The position numbers were made by a program, and so were the translations under genes. Under the pieces are notes generated by a model that did not search any database, was not told where the DNA came from, and saw only the letters and a list, made by a program, of their open reading frames with translations. From the NCBI RefSeq assembly GCF_020873895.1, contig NZ_JAHWGT010000028.1:27789-91788 (forward strand): a DNA stretch of 64,000 nt, read 5' to 3'. Origin of the DNA: Streptomyces sp. DH12 (GTDB lineage: Bacteria; Actinomycetota; Actinomycetes; Streptomycetales; Streptomycetaceae). This document shows, piece by piece, positions 45,678 to 54,549 of the stretch. Position 1 is the stretch's first letter, and each line of letters starts with the position of its first letter.

Positions 45678-46661
45678 TCAGTACCAGCGCAGGACCAGCG
45701 CGCCCGCCGTCATGCCGCCGCCCACCGCGGCCAGGACGACGACGTCACCGCGCCGGAGCCGGCCCGCGGCGTGCGCCTCGGCCAGGGTGATGGGCACGGA
45801 GGCGGCGGCGGTGTTGCCGTAGCGTTCGACGGTCGTCGGGATCCGGTCCAGCGGGATGCCGGAGCGTGCGGCGCACTCCTCGATGAGGCGGGCGTTGGCC
45901 TGGTGGGTGACGAGGACGTCCACGTCGCCGACGTCGAGGCCGGCGGCGGTGAGGGCACCCTTGACGACACGGGGGACGGCCTGGGTCGCGAAGTTCCACA
46001 CCCGGCGCCCGTCCATGTGGAAGTAGTGCCGCCGCTCCCGCACCGTGCGGGCGTCCGCGGGCTCGGTGGCGCCGCCCGCCGGGACGCCGACCACGTCCAG
46101 CTGGGTGCTGTCGGCGATCAGGTCGCAGCCGAGGACGCCGTAGCCGTCGGGGACGTGCCCGAGGACGGCGGCGCCCGCGCCGTCACCGAAGAAGACGCAG
46201 GTGCCGCGGTCCTCGTAGTCGAGGATCCGGCTGTACGTCTCACAGCCGACCACCATGACGCGGCGGTGCTGAGGGAAGCTCCCCATCAGCCCGGCCGCGG
46301 TGGCCGCGGCGTACACGAAACCGCTGCACACCGCGCCGACGTCGAAGGCCGGCACCTGGGTCAGCCCCAGCTTGGCGTGGATGTGGCAGGCGGTCGACGG
46401 CTGGATCCGGTCGGGCGAACTGGTGGCGACCACCAGCGCGTCGACCTGGTCCGCCGTCAGCCCGCCGTTGCGGAGGGCGGCCGCCGCCGCCAGGTGCCCC
46501 AGGTCGGAGGTCGTCTGGTCCGGGGCGGCGCGGCGCCGCTGCCGGATGCCGGTGCGGGAGGTCACCCAGGCGTCGGTGGTGTCCACCGTCCGGGCGAGGT
46601 CGTCGTTGGTGACGACCTGGTCGGGCAGGTACGAGCCGGTGGCGAGGATGCCGATGGCCAT
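45678..46661 (-). CDS. Beta-ketoacyl synthase III (KAS III / FabH-like)
   Basis: A 327-residue thiolase-fold enzyme with the full FabH triad: Cys112 in GAVCSGFVYA, His253 in VTHQANARLI and Asn283 in YGNTAAAS. It condenses or transfers a short acyl group. No ACP gene or malonyl transferase is near, so it is more likely a dedicated secondary-metabolic KAS III than the housekeeping FabH. It begins 25 bases after the aminotransferase stop, in the same operon. Confidence 0.93.
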   Translation of the reverse strand: MAIGILATGSYLPDQVVTNDDLARTVDTTDAWVTSRTGIRQRRRAAPDQTTSDLGHLAAAAALRNGGLTADQVDALVVATSSPDRIQPSTACHIHAKLGLTQVPAFDVGAVCSGFVYAAATAAGLMGSFPQHRRVMVVGCETYSRILDYEDRGTCVFFGDGAGAAVLGHVPDGYGVLGCDLIADSTQLDVVGVPAGGATEPADARTVRERRHYFHMDGRRVWNFATQAVPRVVKGALTAAGLDVGDVDVLVTHQANARLIEECAARSGIPLDRIPTTVERYGNTAAASVPITLAEAHAAGRLRRGDVVVLAAVGGGMTAGALVLRWY

Positions 46662-46686
46662 CGGTCTGCTCCTTGGGATCAGGGGA

Positions 46687-48024
46687 TCAGGCTGCCTGCC
46701 GACGGCGGGAGGCGAGCACGTCGTCGTAGGCGGCGGTGAAGCGTTCCAGCACCTCGTCGACCTGGCCGGCCGTGATGATCAGAGGCGGCGCGAAGACGAC
46801 GGTGTCGCCCATGGCCCGCAGCAGCAGGCCGCGCTGCTTCGCCGCCTCCAGGACCTCCCGGCCCAGCGCGCCGGGCTCCGCGCCGGCCTGCTCCGGGTCG
46901 AACTGCACCCCGCCGAGCAGGCCGTAGTGGCGTACGTCGCGGACCAGTTCGGCCCCGCGGAACTTCTCCAGCCCCCGCGCCAGGTGGGGGGCCACCTCGC
47001 GCACGTGGCCGGGGACGTCCCGCTCGCGCACGATGGCCAGCGTCTCGCGGGCCACGGCGGCGGCCACCGGGTGGCCCGAGTAGGTGAACCCGTGCCCGAA
47101 GGTGCCGATCTGCCGGCTCCCCTCGGCCAGGGCCTCGCTGACCCGCTCGCCCACCAGGGTCGCCGAGATGGGCAGGTAGGAGGAGGACAGGCCCTTGGCG
47201 GTGGTGATGATGTCGGGACGCAGGCCCATGGCCGTGGTGGCGAACATCTCCCCGGTGCGGCCGTAGCCGGTGATGACCTCGTCGGCGATGAACAGGATGC
47301 CGTGGCGGTCGAGGACCTCCTGGATCCGGGCGAAGTACCCGGCCGGGGGGATGATCAGCCCGCCGGCGCCGAGGACCGGCTCGGAGATGAAGGCGGCGAC
47401 CGTCTCGGGCCCGGCCTCCAGGACGAGGTTCTCGAAGTCCCGGACGAGCCAGTCGACCTGCTCTTTTTCGCTCAGCCCGCGCGAGGCCGGGTGCAGCGGG
47501 TCGGGGCAGTGCGCCGAGAGGAAGTCGTCGCCCGCCAGCCCGAAGCCGTGGTGGATGTGGGGCAGGCCGGTGGCCGACCCGGCCGCGAGGGTGGTGCCGT
47601 GGTACCCGCAGTGGTGCGAAATGATCTTGCGGCGTTCCGGGCGGCCCTGGGCCCAGTGGTAGTAGCGGGCGAACTTGATGGCGCTGTCGTTGGCGTCGGA
47701 GCCGGAGTTGCCGAAGAAGACGCGGCCCATCGGTATGGGGGCGATCTCCGCGACGTCGGCGGCCAGGGCGAGCGCGACGTCGTTGGTGCGGTGGTTGAAC
47801 GAGCCGTAGAACGGCAGCCGGCTCATCTGCTCCGTCGCCGCCCGCACCAGGCGGGGTTCGCTGTAGCCGAGGGTCACGCTCCACAGGCCGGCGACACCGT
47901 CGACGTACCAGCGGCCCTCGGCGTCGCGCACCTCGATCCCGGAGCCTTCGGTGATCACGTGCGGGGGTGTGTCGAGGTAGAGGGGGGTGTGCGGTTCGAG
48001 CATTCGGGTGGGTGCAGTGGACAT
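46687..48024 (-). CDS. Class III (omega-type) aminotransferase
   Basis: A 445-residue PLP enzyme. [18 protein letters not shown] (about 103-120) is the cofactor phosphate region; [17 protein letters not shown] follows; [12 protein letters not shown] (248-259) holds the Asp that contacts the pyridine nitrogen; the Schiff-base Lys is Lys277 in [12 protein letters not shown]. Such enzymes transfer amino groups to terminal aldehydes or beta/gamma-keto acids, consistent with a neighbouring KAS III that makes keto groups. GGGAGAAG precedes the ATG. Confidence 0.94.
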   Translation of the reverse strand: MSTAPTRMLEPHTPLYLDTPPHVITEGSGIEVRDAEGRWYVDGVAGLWSVTLGYSEPRLVRAATEQMSRLPFYGSFNHRTNDVALALAADVAEIAPIPMGRVFFGNSGSDANDSAIKFARYYHWAQGRPERRKIISHHCGYHGTTLAAGSATGLPHIHHGFGLAGDDFLSAHCPDPLHPASRGLSEKEQVDWLVRDFENLVLEAGPETVAAFISEPVLGAGGLIIPPAGYFARIQEVLDRHGILFIADEVITGYGRTGEMFATTAMGLRPDIITTAKGLSSSYLPISATLVGERVSEALAEGSRQIGTFGHGFTYSGHPVAAAVARETLAIVRERDVPGHVREVAPHLARGLEKFRGAELVRDVRHYGLLGGVQFDPEQAGAEPGALGREVLEAAKQRGLLLRAMGDTVVFAPPLIITAGQVDEVLERFTAAYDDVLASRRRQAA

Positions 48025-48053
48025 GGTGGCTTCTCCCGTGCGCGGGGCGGGGC

Positions 48054-48791
48054 TCAACGGCCGCCGCCCACTTCGAGGACGGAACCGGTGATGTAGGAGG
48101 CGGCCGGGGAGAGCAGGAAGACCACGGCTTCCGCGACCTCCTCCGGGGTGCCGATGCGACCCATGGGCACGGTCGCCTTGAGGCGTTCGGGGCGGTCCGG
48201 GACCCCGTTGGCCTGGTGCAGTCCGGTGTGGACCAACCCGGGGGCGACGGCGTTGATCCGTACGCCGTCGGCCGCGGCCTCCTGGGCGGCGCCCCAGGTG
48301 TGGGCGTTGACGGCGGCCTTGAGGGCGGCGTAGTGGACCCACTCGCCCCCGCCGCCCGTGCGGGCGCCGGTGGAGGAGATGTTGACGACGCAGCCCCCCG
48401 GGCCGCCGCGGCTGCGGGCCATCGCCCGCAGGGCCTCCCGGGTGCACAGCACGACGCTGCGCAGCACGGCGCGGTAGGCGGTGTCGAGCCGGCCGACGTC
48501 CAGGTCGATCACCCGGCTCAGGCCGCCGGTGACCCCGGCGTTGTTGACGACGGCGCTGAGCGGTCCGAGCTTGTCCGTGGCGGTCGCGAAGAGCCGCACC
48601 ACCTCGTCCTCCTCGGTGACGTCGGCCTGCACGGCCAGCGCCTCGACGCCCGCCTCCCGCACGTCCCGCACGACCTCCTCGGCGCCGGCGGCGCTGGTCC
48701 GGTAGTTGACGCACACCGGTCGTCCCAGCGCCGCCGCGCGGCGGGCGATGGCGGCACCGATGCCCTGGCCACCGCCGGTGACGATGATCAT
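48054..48791 (-). CDS. Short-chain dehydrogenase/reductase
   Basis: A 245-residue classical [18 protein letters not shown] is the NAD(P) loop, [10 protein letters not shown] the stabilising motif, and the catalytic Ser-Tyr-Lys are in [10 protein letters not shown] and [12 protein letters not shown]; the C-terminus ends [12 protein letters not shown] as in FabG-type ketoreductases. It could reduce a ketoacyl group made by the KAS III, or oxidise a hydroxyl placed by the neighbouring oxygenase. It starts four bases after the oxygenase stop and ends 29 bases before the aminotransferase start. Confidence 0.94.
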   Translation of the reverse strand: MIIVTGGGQGIGAAIARRAAALGRPVCVNYRTSAAGAEEVVRDVREAGVEALAVQADVTEEDEVVRLFATATDKLGPLSAVVNNAGVTGGLSRVIDLDVGRLDTAYRAVLRSVVLCTREALRAMARSRGGPGGCVVNISSTGARTGGGGEWVHYAALKAAVNAHTWGAAQEAAADGVRINAVAPGLVHTGLHQANGVPDRPERLKATVPMGRIGTPEEVAEAVVFLLSPAASYITGSVLEVGGGR

Positions 48792-48795
48792 GCGG

Positions 48796-49794
48796 TCAGC
48801 CGTTGACGACGCCGTAGCGGTCGCCGAGGAAGAACTCCTCGAACGCCTGGCGGGTGTAGACGTTGTGGGTCTTCAGCAGCCACCGCTGCTTGAGCCCCTC
48901 GACGTCGTGGATGGCGTGCACCTCGCGGCCGTGGATCACGTGCCGGTTGGAGAAGGTGACCGAGTCACCGGGCTTGGATACGCGCATCCGCTTGCGGGCG
49001 TGCAGCGCGGCGACGAACCGGTCCAGGACCTGCTGCGCCTCCTCGTCCAGCCCGCGCGTGCGCCCCTCGAAGACCCGCGCGCCCTCGTCCCCGCTGAGGA
49101 CCGCGTGGTCCTGCGCCCGCCGGCCCGCCAGCAGGTTGCCCTCCCGGGTGGACACGTCGTCGTAGGGCGTGTGGAAGCGCCGCTGCGCCAGGATCTCGCG
49201 GTCCGCGTCGCTCAGCTCCTCCAGGGCGTGGGCGGTGACCGTGAAGGTGGAGTACACCTCGTTGGTGGGGGTGTCCCGGAGGGTCAGCGTGTTGACGAAG
49301 TCCGGGGAGACGAAGTGGTTGGTGAAGTCGCGGTGGAACTTGAGCGTCCCGAGGGTCTTCTGCGACTGGGTGTCGAACATCGACTCCTTGGGGTAGATGT
49401 CGTGGAAGAAGTCACCGCCGTTGACGCTGAGGTGCCCGATGATCTCGGTGCCCGTGAGGACGGCGTACGCGGCCAGGAACCCCTCGGCCACGAACGTCTT
49501 CTTCAGGCGGTACTTCTCCTGGACCGGGTCGGTCGAGCCGAACCTCGGCAGGTCCAGGTCGATCGGCGCGTTGCCGATCACGACCAGCGGCCGCTCGGCG
49601 AAGTCCCGCAGCATCGACATCTCGCAGAAGTCCGTGAACCTGCTGCCGAGCCGCTGGTCGCGGTGGAGGCGGCTCATGTCGGACATGTAGGACTCGAAGT
49701 CGCTGTACGGGCTGGTGGCGATGTCGATGAGCACCGCCCGCAGCGCGTCACGCTCGGCGTCGGTGAAGACGAAGTCGTACTCGATCTGCTGCAT
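48796..49794 (-). CDS. Fe(II)/2-oxoglutarate-dependent oxygenase, clavaminate-synthase-like
   Basis: A 332-residue enzyme with a jelly-roll core. The iron facial triad is His154 and Asp156 in LKFHRDFTNHF and His288 in NRHVIHGREVH, with Arg290 placed to bind 2-oxoglutarate. Overall it resembles the clavaminic acid synthase/VioC/TauD group, which hydroxylate or desaturate free or carrier-bound amino acids, often Arg, Lys or Asn. Presence of Asp in HxD argues for hydroxylation, not halogenation. GGACGCACC precedes the ATG. A 496-base gap lies upstream, before the ATP-grasp gene. Confidence 0.88.
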   Translation of the reverse strand: MQQIEYDFVFTDAERDALRAVLIDIATSPYSDFESYMSDMSRLHRDQRLGSRFTDFCEMSMLRDFAERPLVVIGNAPIDLDLPRFGSTDPVQEKYRLKKTFVAEGFLAAYAVLTGTEIIGHLSVNGGDFFHDIYPKESMFDTQSQKTLGTLKFHRDFTNHFVSPDFVNTLTLRDTPTNEVYSTFTVTAHALEELSDADREILAQRRFHTPYDDVSTREGNLLAGRRAQDHAVLSGDEGARVFEGRTRGLDEEAQQVLDRFVAALHARKRMRVSKPGDSVTFSNRHVIHGREVHAIHDVEGLKQRWLLKTHNVYTRQAFEEFFLGDRYGVVNG

Positions 49795-50290
49795 GGTGCG
49801 TCCTTCCATGAGGGCGTGAGGGTGTGGGGCCCCGGGGGGCCGAGGGTGCGGGGTGGAGCCAGGGGTGCCCGCACCGGCACCCGCGTCGGCACCCGCGCTC
49901 GGCGGGCGGGTGCGCGGGGGCGGTGGGGCAGGTGAAGGCGCGGCGTCCCGCCTGCCGGGCGGGTGCCGGGCGTGCGGGCGGTCGCGTCCGGGCGGTGGCG
50001 CCGCTGCCTGCCGGCCGGGGGACGACGGGCGTGCCCGGCCGGGTGGCGCGCGGCGTACGGTGCCGCGGCGCCCGGCCGGCTGCGGGTGTCGGCCCGCGGC
50101 CGGCCGCACGGCGCCGCCTTACTGTGCCGGGGGCGGCCGCGCCGGCGGGCCGACAGCGGTGCCGGTCGCCAGGGGTGGCGGGCTGCCTGGTGCGCGGGGA
50201 CCGTCAGCGGTGACGGGGCCGCGGGGTGTCGGCCCCGCGGACCCGTGGCGTGCCGGGCCCGGCGGCCTGCCGTGGCCGGCGGCGCGCGGG
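49795..50290. other. Gene-free gap inside the biosynthetic locus
   Basis: 496 bases of very G+C-rich sequence between the ATP-grasp stop and the oxygenase start. Open frames on both strands are P/A/R/G-rich and unsupported. It probably contains a promoter for the oxygenase-to-thioesterase part of the locus, or is remnant DNA; I see no hairpin or repeat that stands out. Confidence 0.5.
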
Positions 50291-51520
50291 TCAGTCGGTG
50301 ATCACGGCGGTGTGGGAGTCGAGGACCTCCAGGTCGCGGCGGAGCGTGTCGAAGTCGTCGTTCCAGAGCAGGACGCTCGCGGCGAAGTCGCGGATGTCCT
50401 GCGGGGCGGAGGTCGTCTGACCGACCTCCACGTTCCACTGCCAGTGGTGGTCACTGCGCAGGCGCGCGCGGTCCAGGCGGGAGACGCGCCCCTCGGCCTT
50501 GGGGAAGTACACCCAGGCCGCGTGGGGCCCCTCGGCCCTGCTGCCGGGCAGGCCCTCGCCCCGCTGCAGGCGGAAGTGCGCCTCCTCGATGTCCAGGCCC
50601 CAGCGGATCCGGCTGGTGGACGGCACGAGCGCGGCGGGGGCCCGTGCGGCGATCTCCAGGAACACCAGGCTCCCGTCGGGCCGTTGGTAGATCTCGTGGT
50701 GGTAGGCGCCGTCGCGGGGCTTGTCGGACAGGGCGTCGAGGACGCGGCGGTTGAACTCCAGCAGGGGACCTCGGGCCGGGTGGTCGTCCGGGAGGGTGTG
50801 GCTCGCGCACACCCGGCCGTCGACGTACTCGTAGCAGGGGTGGAGGTAGGCGTTGGCCTCCGCGTGCACGATCTCGCCGTCCTGGACGGCGGTGTCCACG
50901 TGGTACAGGGTGCCCCGCAGGAACTCGTCGACCTCGTACCGGCGGGTCCCGGCCTCCTCGGCCCACGCACGCAGCTCCCCGGCGTCGTCCAGGCGCCGGG
51001 CGCCCACGCTGCCGGACTCGTCCAGCGGCTTGACGAACATCGGCCAGCCCAGGCCCTCCTGGAGTGCGGCGACGTACCCGTCGGGGTCGGCGCGGTAGGC
51101 GGCCGCGTCCCACTCGCGGTGCGCCGGGAGGGCGACGCCGGCCGACCGCAGGGCCTCCTTCATGGCGAGCTTGTCCGTGAACGGCGCGAGCCGCTCGGGC
51201 CCGTCGCCCGCCAGCCCCAGCCGTGCGCGCACCTCGGCGACGACGCCGAGGGAGTACTCGTCGTGGCACAGCAGGGCCACGTCGTCGCGGTCCGACCCGG
51301 GCAGGTCGGCGCGCATCTGCTCCACGCACGCCGCGAGGGAGTCGGCGGTGAACTCCTCCAGTACGGCCGTCTTCGTGAAGACGTCGGCGCGGCCCCGCTT
51401 CAGGAGCTTCTGGTGCTGCCCCGGGCTGGTGATCAGCCAGGTGCGGCGGTGCGGGCGGACCAGGATCGCGGGATCGATCCGGAAGGACGCGACGTCCTGC
51501 ACCACGATGTCAGTCCGCAC
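50291..51520 (-). CDS. ATP-grasp ligase
   Basis: A 409-residue ATP-grasp protein. The N-terminal domain (TWLITSPGQHQKLLKRGRAD) is followed by FTDKLAMKEALRSAGVALP at the lid entry, WPMFVKPLDESGSVGARRL supplying the ATP-binding lysine and loop, YEVDEFLRGTLYHVDT with the metal/ATP strand, and HHEIYQRPDGSLVFLEIAAR with the Mg-binding Glu near the end. Such enzymes couple a carboxylate to an amine through an acyl-phosphate. Its GTG lies three bases after the stop of a tiny secreted-peptide gene, so both are one unit. A non-ribosomal dipeptide-like amide or modification of that peptide are the two obvious options. Confidence 0.9.
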   Translation of the reverse strand: MRTDIVVQDVASFRIDPAILVRPHRRTWLITSPGQHQKLLKRGRADVFTKTAVLEEFTADSLAACVEQMRADLPGSDRDDVALLCHDEYSLGVVAEVRARLGLAGDGPERLAPFTDKLAMKEALRSAGVALPAHREWDAAAYRADPDGYVAALQEGLGWPMFVKPLDESGSVGARRLDDAGELRAWAEEAGTRRYEVDEFLRGTLYHVDTAVQDGEIVHAEANAYLHPCYEYVDGRVCASHTLPDDHPARGPLLEFNRRVLDALSDKPRDGAYHHEIYQRPDGSLVFLEIAARAPAALVPSTSRIRWGLDIEEAHFRLQRGEGLPGSRAEGPHAAWVYFPKAEGRVSRLDRARLRSDHHWQWNVEVGQTTSAPQDIRDFAASVLLWNDDFDTLRRDLEVLDSHTAVITD

Positions 51521-51523
51521 GCC

Positions 51524-51682
51524 TCAGCCCTCACGCAGCGGGACGAAGTCCCATATGTTGCCGTGGCGGACGACCGTCGGCGTCGACTCCGGCGACTGCG
51601 CCGCCGCGGGCGCCGGGGAGGCGACCAGGACCACTCCAGCCGCCACCGCCGCAAGGGTCCACGCGGCCGTTGACCGTTCCAT
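51524..51682 (-). CDS. 52-residue peptide with signal sequence, coupled to the ATP-grasp gene
   Basis: A short gene of 52 codons. AAGGGG stands six bases before its ATG. Residues 1-28 look like a signal peptide (charged MERS, hydrophobic TLAAVAAGVVLVAS, Ala-rich APAAAQ end). The remaining 24 residues are polar and then aromatic, ending VVRHGNIWDFVPLREG. The stop is three bases from the ATP-grasp GTG. It may be a secreted signal, a precursor peptide acted on by the ATP-grasp and oxygenase, or a translational leader for the ligase. No known RiPP core motif is recognised. Codon third positions are G/C-biased as in real genes. Confidence 0.65.
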   Translation of the reverse strand: MERSTAAWTLAAVAAGVVLVASPAPAAAQSPESTPTVVRHGNIWDFVPLREG

Positions 51683-51801
51683 CTAGTTCCCCTTCATCAC
51701 ACATCGGTCCGGGCAAGCAGACGGCTATCCGTATACGCCTGGGGCATGCTCAGCTTCGTGTGACAGGAAGTGGCCTGACCACTACTGGACAGGGGAAAGG
51801 C
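51683..51801. promoter_or_regulatory. Divergent promoter region of the biosynthetic locus
   Basis: 119 bases separate the leftward peptide gene from the rightward LuxR-type regulator. It is less G+C-rich than its surroundings, with GGCTATCCGTATACGCC near the middle (about 51721-51737) and TTCATCACACATCGG near the peptide start. Both promoters must lie here; the site bound by the regulator is probably within it. Confidence 0.5.
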
Positions 51802-52776
51802 ATGACCATCCGACTGGATCGCGTGGATGTGGAGCTCTACCGGGCCGAGATCCAACGACCGGAGAACGGCGAGGCCGAACTGGCCCGGCGGTTGGGGGTG
51901 GCACCCGAGGAGGTGTGCCGGCGCAGGCAGCGGCTGACCGAGCTGCGCCTGCTGGAACAGGTCGACGACGGGACCTGGGTCGCGCGCAGCCCCCACGCCG
52001 CCGCGGACGCCCTGCTGGGCGAGGAGGAGAGACAGCTGGAACGGCGGCGCCTCGACGTCGCCCAACGCCGTGAGGCACTCACCGCGCTCACGGCCGACTA
52101 CCTGGACGCCCGGCGCCTGCGCTCCGACGCCGGGCAGGTGGAGGTGCTGCAGGGGGTCGAGACCGTCCGCGCCACACTGACCGAACTGGCCGCACTGGCC
52201 ACCACCAGCGTCGACTCGATGGCCCCGGGCGGTGCGCAGAGCGAGCACGCCATCCGCGCCGCGCTGCCGCTGGACAAGGAGTTACTCGGCCGCGGGGTCG
52301 CCCTCCGCAGCCTCTTCCTCGACTCCGCACGTTCGCACTCCGCCACCTTGCGCTATCTGAAGGACATCCACGACGCGGGGGCCGAGGTCCGTACGACCAG
52401 TCTTCTGCCCACGCGCATCCTCATCTATGACCGCAAAACGGCCATCGTCCCCCTGGACGCGCAGAACACCGCGCGCGGCGCGGTCGTCGTCCGGGACCTG
52501 CCCCTGCTCAACCTCCTCAACCACCTCTTCGACCTCTACTGGGACCAGGCCACCCCGATGGACGCCTCCCGCACCGCGCACGTGGAGCTCAGCGACCTGG
52601 AACGGACCGTCCTGCGGCTGATGGCCGCCGGCCAGCTGGACGAGGTCGTCTCCCGCCACATAGGCCTGTCGGTCCGCACGACCCGCCGGATCATCAGCGA
52701 CCTCACCAGACGCCTGGGCGCCAACAGCCGCTTCCAGGCCGGCGTACGGGCCGCGGCCCGCGGGTGGCTCGCCTGA
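51802..52776 (+). CDS. TrmB/LuxR-type transcriptional regulator of the biosynthetic locus
   Basis: A 324-residue regulator. The N-terminus (about 8-65: VELYRAEIQRPENGEAELAR, LGVAPEEVCRRRQRL) looks like a TrmB-style winged helix; the middle (about 170-250) has a phospholipase-D-like fold pattern without its catalytic His-Lys-Asp; the C-terminal LuxR/GerE helix-turn-helix is at 265-320 (SDLERTVLRLMAAGQLDEVV, then IGLSVRTTRRIISDLTRRLG). Regulators with this layout often sit beside small-peptide or secondary-metabolite genes in Streptomyces. It is divergent from the peptide/ATP-grasp gene pair and is probably its switch. Confidence 0.85.
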   Translation: MTIRLDRVDVELYRAEIQRPENGEAELARRLGVAPEEVCRRRQRLTELRLLEQVDDGTWVARSPHAAADALLGEEERQLERRRLDVAQRREALTALTADYLDARRLRSDAGQVEVLQGVETVRATLTELAALATTSVDSMAPGGAQSEHAIRAALPLDKELLGRGVALRSLFLDSARSHSATLRYLKDIHDAGAEVRTTSLLPTRILIYDRKTAIVPLDAQNTARGAVVVRDLPLLNLLNHLFDLYWDQATPMDASRTAHVELSDLERTVLRLMAAGQLDEVVSRHIGLSVRTTRRIISDLTRRLGANSRFQAGVRAAARGWLA

Positions 52777-52853
52777 CCGGCCGTCACCGGGCGCCGCCCC
52801 GGTGACCCGCCGCCCGGAAGAGCGGCGCGGCGGGGGCGTGGCACGATCGGAGG

Positions 52854-53588
52854 ATGATCCAAGCGTGTCTGAACGGTCGGCGTACGGCGCGGGACCACCC
52901 CGCGGTCCCCCTCACGGCACGGCGGCTGGCGGCGGACGCGGAGCTCGTCCGCGCCGCCGGCGCCTCCGGTGTCCACCTGCACCCCCGGGACGGCCGCGGC
53001 GGGGAGACGCTGGACGCGGAGGTCGTCGCGACCGCCGTGCGGGAGGTCCGCCGGGCCTGCCCGGGGCTGGAGGTCGGTGTGTCGACCGGCCTGTGGATGT
53101 GCGAGGGGGACACCGTGGCGCGTGAGGCCGCCGTGGCGGCGTGGGCCGCCGCGGAGGACCGCCCCGACGTCGTGTCGCTCAACCTCGGAGAACCGGGCTT
53201 CGACCGTCTGGCCGCGATCCTCGGGGAGTTGGGCATCGGGGTCGAGGCGGGCGTCTGGTCCCCGGCGGACGCCGTACGCCTCCTCGACAGCCCCCACGCC
53301 GGCGCGTGCCACCGGATCCTCGTGGAGATGATCGACCTCCCCACGGACCGGGCGCTCGCCGAGGCCGACGGCATCCTGCGCCTCCTGGCCGGGGCGGGGC
53401 TCGACGTACCCGTCCTCCTGCACGGCGAGGGCGGATGCACCTGGCCCGTCCTGGACCGCGCCCTCGCCCTCGGCCTGGAGACGCGCATCGGCCTGGAGGA
53501 CACCCTCACCGACCCGGACGGCCGCGAGGTGGACGGCAACGCCGCACTCGTGCGCCACGCCGTCCGCCGTCGGGCCCGTGTGCACTGA
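52854..53588 (+). CDS. Beta-keto-acid cleavage enzyme (BKACE, Kce-like)
   Basis: A 244-residue TIM-barrel protein of the DUF849 family. Its start, MIQACLNGRRT, the zinc-site HLHPRDGRG (His-x-His) near 42, and the late VLLHGEGGCTWPVL and GLEDTL segments are characteristic. BKACEs transfer the acyl part of a beta-keto acid to CoA using acetyl-CoA. It follows the LuxR-type regulator by 77 bases in the same direction and may supply or remove a beta-keto intermediate of the neighbouring KAS III/aminotransferase pathway. GGAGG directly abuts the ATG, closer than usual. Confidence 0.88.
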   Translation: MIQACLNGRRTARDHPAVPLTARRLAADAELVRAAGASGVHLHPRDGRGGETLDAEVVATAVREVRRACPGLEVGVSTGLWMCEGDTVAREAAVAAWAAAEDRPDVVSLNLGEPGFDRLAAILGELGIGVEAGVWSPADAVRLLDSPHAGACHRILVEMIDLPTDRALAEADGILRLLAGAGLDVPVLLHGEGGCTWPVLDRALALGLETRIGLEDTLTDPDGREVDGNAALVRHAVRRRARVH

Positions 53589-53636
53589 GCGTCCGCCACC
53601 GGCGGTCCGCCGCGCCGGGGCGCCTCCGCGCTACGG

Positions 53637-53690
53637 CCCCGGCCCCGGCCCCGGCCGCGCCGCCGTACGCGACCGGGGCCGGGGCCGGGG
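53637..53690. terminator. Strong bidirectional terminator between BKACE and MBL-fold genes
   Basis: CCCCGGCCCCGGCCCCGG (53637-53654) is the perfect complement of 53673-53690 around an 18-base loop. It sits between two converging stop codons and is the most G+C-rich stem in the window. Confidence 0.8.
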
Positions 53691-53694
53691 TGTG

Positions 53695-54489
53695 TCAGCC
53701 GCGGATGCCGAGGTCCAGGCGGTCGGCCAGCCCGGCGGCGGTGAACGCCGCGACCAGCTCGTCGCGGCCCTCGGTGAAGTGCGCCCAGCTGTCGTAGTGG
53801 ACCGGCACCACCCGGCGGGCGCCGAGGACGGCGGCGGCCTCGGCGACCTGCGCGCTGTCCAGCACGATGGGTTCGCCGCCGAAGACGACGGGGAAGCGCG
53901 GGGCCCCCGCGAAGAGGACGGCCGTGTCGACGGGGGCGAACCTGGCCGCGACCTCCTTCACCAGGTCGAGGGAGGCGTTGTCACCGCTGACGTAGACCGT
54001 CGGCAGCCCCTCCCCGGTGAGGACGAAGCCGACGACCTGCCCGGTGAGCGCCTCGACCTCCTCCCGCTCCCCGGGGCCGTGGAGGGCGGGCACCCCGGTG
54101 ACGGTCACGGTCCCGCCGTCGGGCCGTGCCAGCTCGACCGACTCCCAGTCGGCCAGGCCCCGCGCCCCGTCGCCCAGGCGCTCCCCGCCGCCGGGGGTGG
54201 TGAGGGTCAGCGGCACGTCGGCGAGCAGGGCCCGGCCGGAGGTGTCGAGGTTGTCGGGGTGCTCGTCGTGGGAGAGCAGGACCACGTCGACGCGGCCCAG
54301 GTCGGCGGGGACGGCGGCGGCGGGCGCCGTCTTCACCAGGCGCGGGCCGCCCGGCGTCGCGTACTCGCCGGGGGCGTCGAACGTCGGGTCGGTGAGGAAG
54401 CGCAGGCCGCCGTACTCGAACAGGGCGGTCGGACCGCCCAGGACGCGGACGGGGAACGGCTCGCCGGTGGGACTCGTCGCAGCAGACAT
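53695..54489 (-). CDS. Metallo-beta-lactamase-fold hydrolase
   Basis: A 264-residue protein of the UlaG-like/MBL superfamily. FLTDPTFDAPGEY near 31, VVLLSHDEHPDNLD (first metal site, HxxHxD-like with Asp in place of the second His) and VYVSGDNASLDLV (bridging Asp), then VPVHYDSWAHF (late His) are present. It hydrolyses small metabolites or acts as an oxidoreductase-like protein in the cytoplasm. It is divergent from the CGNR regulator, with three CTCACGGAT elements between them, so it is probably under that regulator. Confidence 0.88.
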   Translation of the reverse strand: MSAATSPTGEPFPVRVLGGPTALFEYGGLRFLTDPTFDAPGEYATPGGPRLVKTAPAAAVPADLGRVDVVLLSHDEHPDNLDTSGRALLADVPLTLTTPGGGERLGDGARGLADWESVELARPDGGTVTVTGVPALHGPGEREEVEALTGQVVGFVLTGEGLPTVYVSGDNASLDLVKEVAARFAPVDTAVLFAGAPRFPVVFGGEPIVLDSAQVAEAAAVLGARRVVPVHYDSWAHFTEGRDELVAAFTAAGLADRLDLGIRG

Positions 54490-54496
54490 CGAAAAC

Positions 54497-54549
54497 CTCA
54501 CGGATGGTAGGAGGTGTATCCGTGAGCAAGGTAGGCGCTTCTCACGGAT
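54497..54549. promoter_or_regulatory. Three CTCACGGAT elements between MBL hydrolase and CGNR genes
   Basis: CTCACGGAT at 54497-54505 is inverted as ATCCGTGAG at 54518-54526 and repeated directly at 54541-54549. The first pair forms a 30-base dyad. Together they cover the divergent promoter region and look like an operator of the adjacent regulator. Confidence 0.65.

Noticed and set aside
42802-45822. 1006-codon rightward open frame across the MFS and acyl-CoA dehydrogenase genes
   Set aside because: Antisense shadow with Gly/Ala/Arg/Gln bias and no domain. The leftward frames have clear families.
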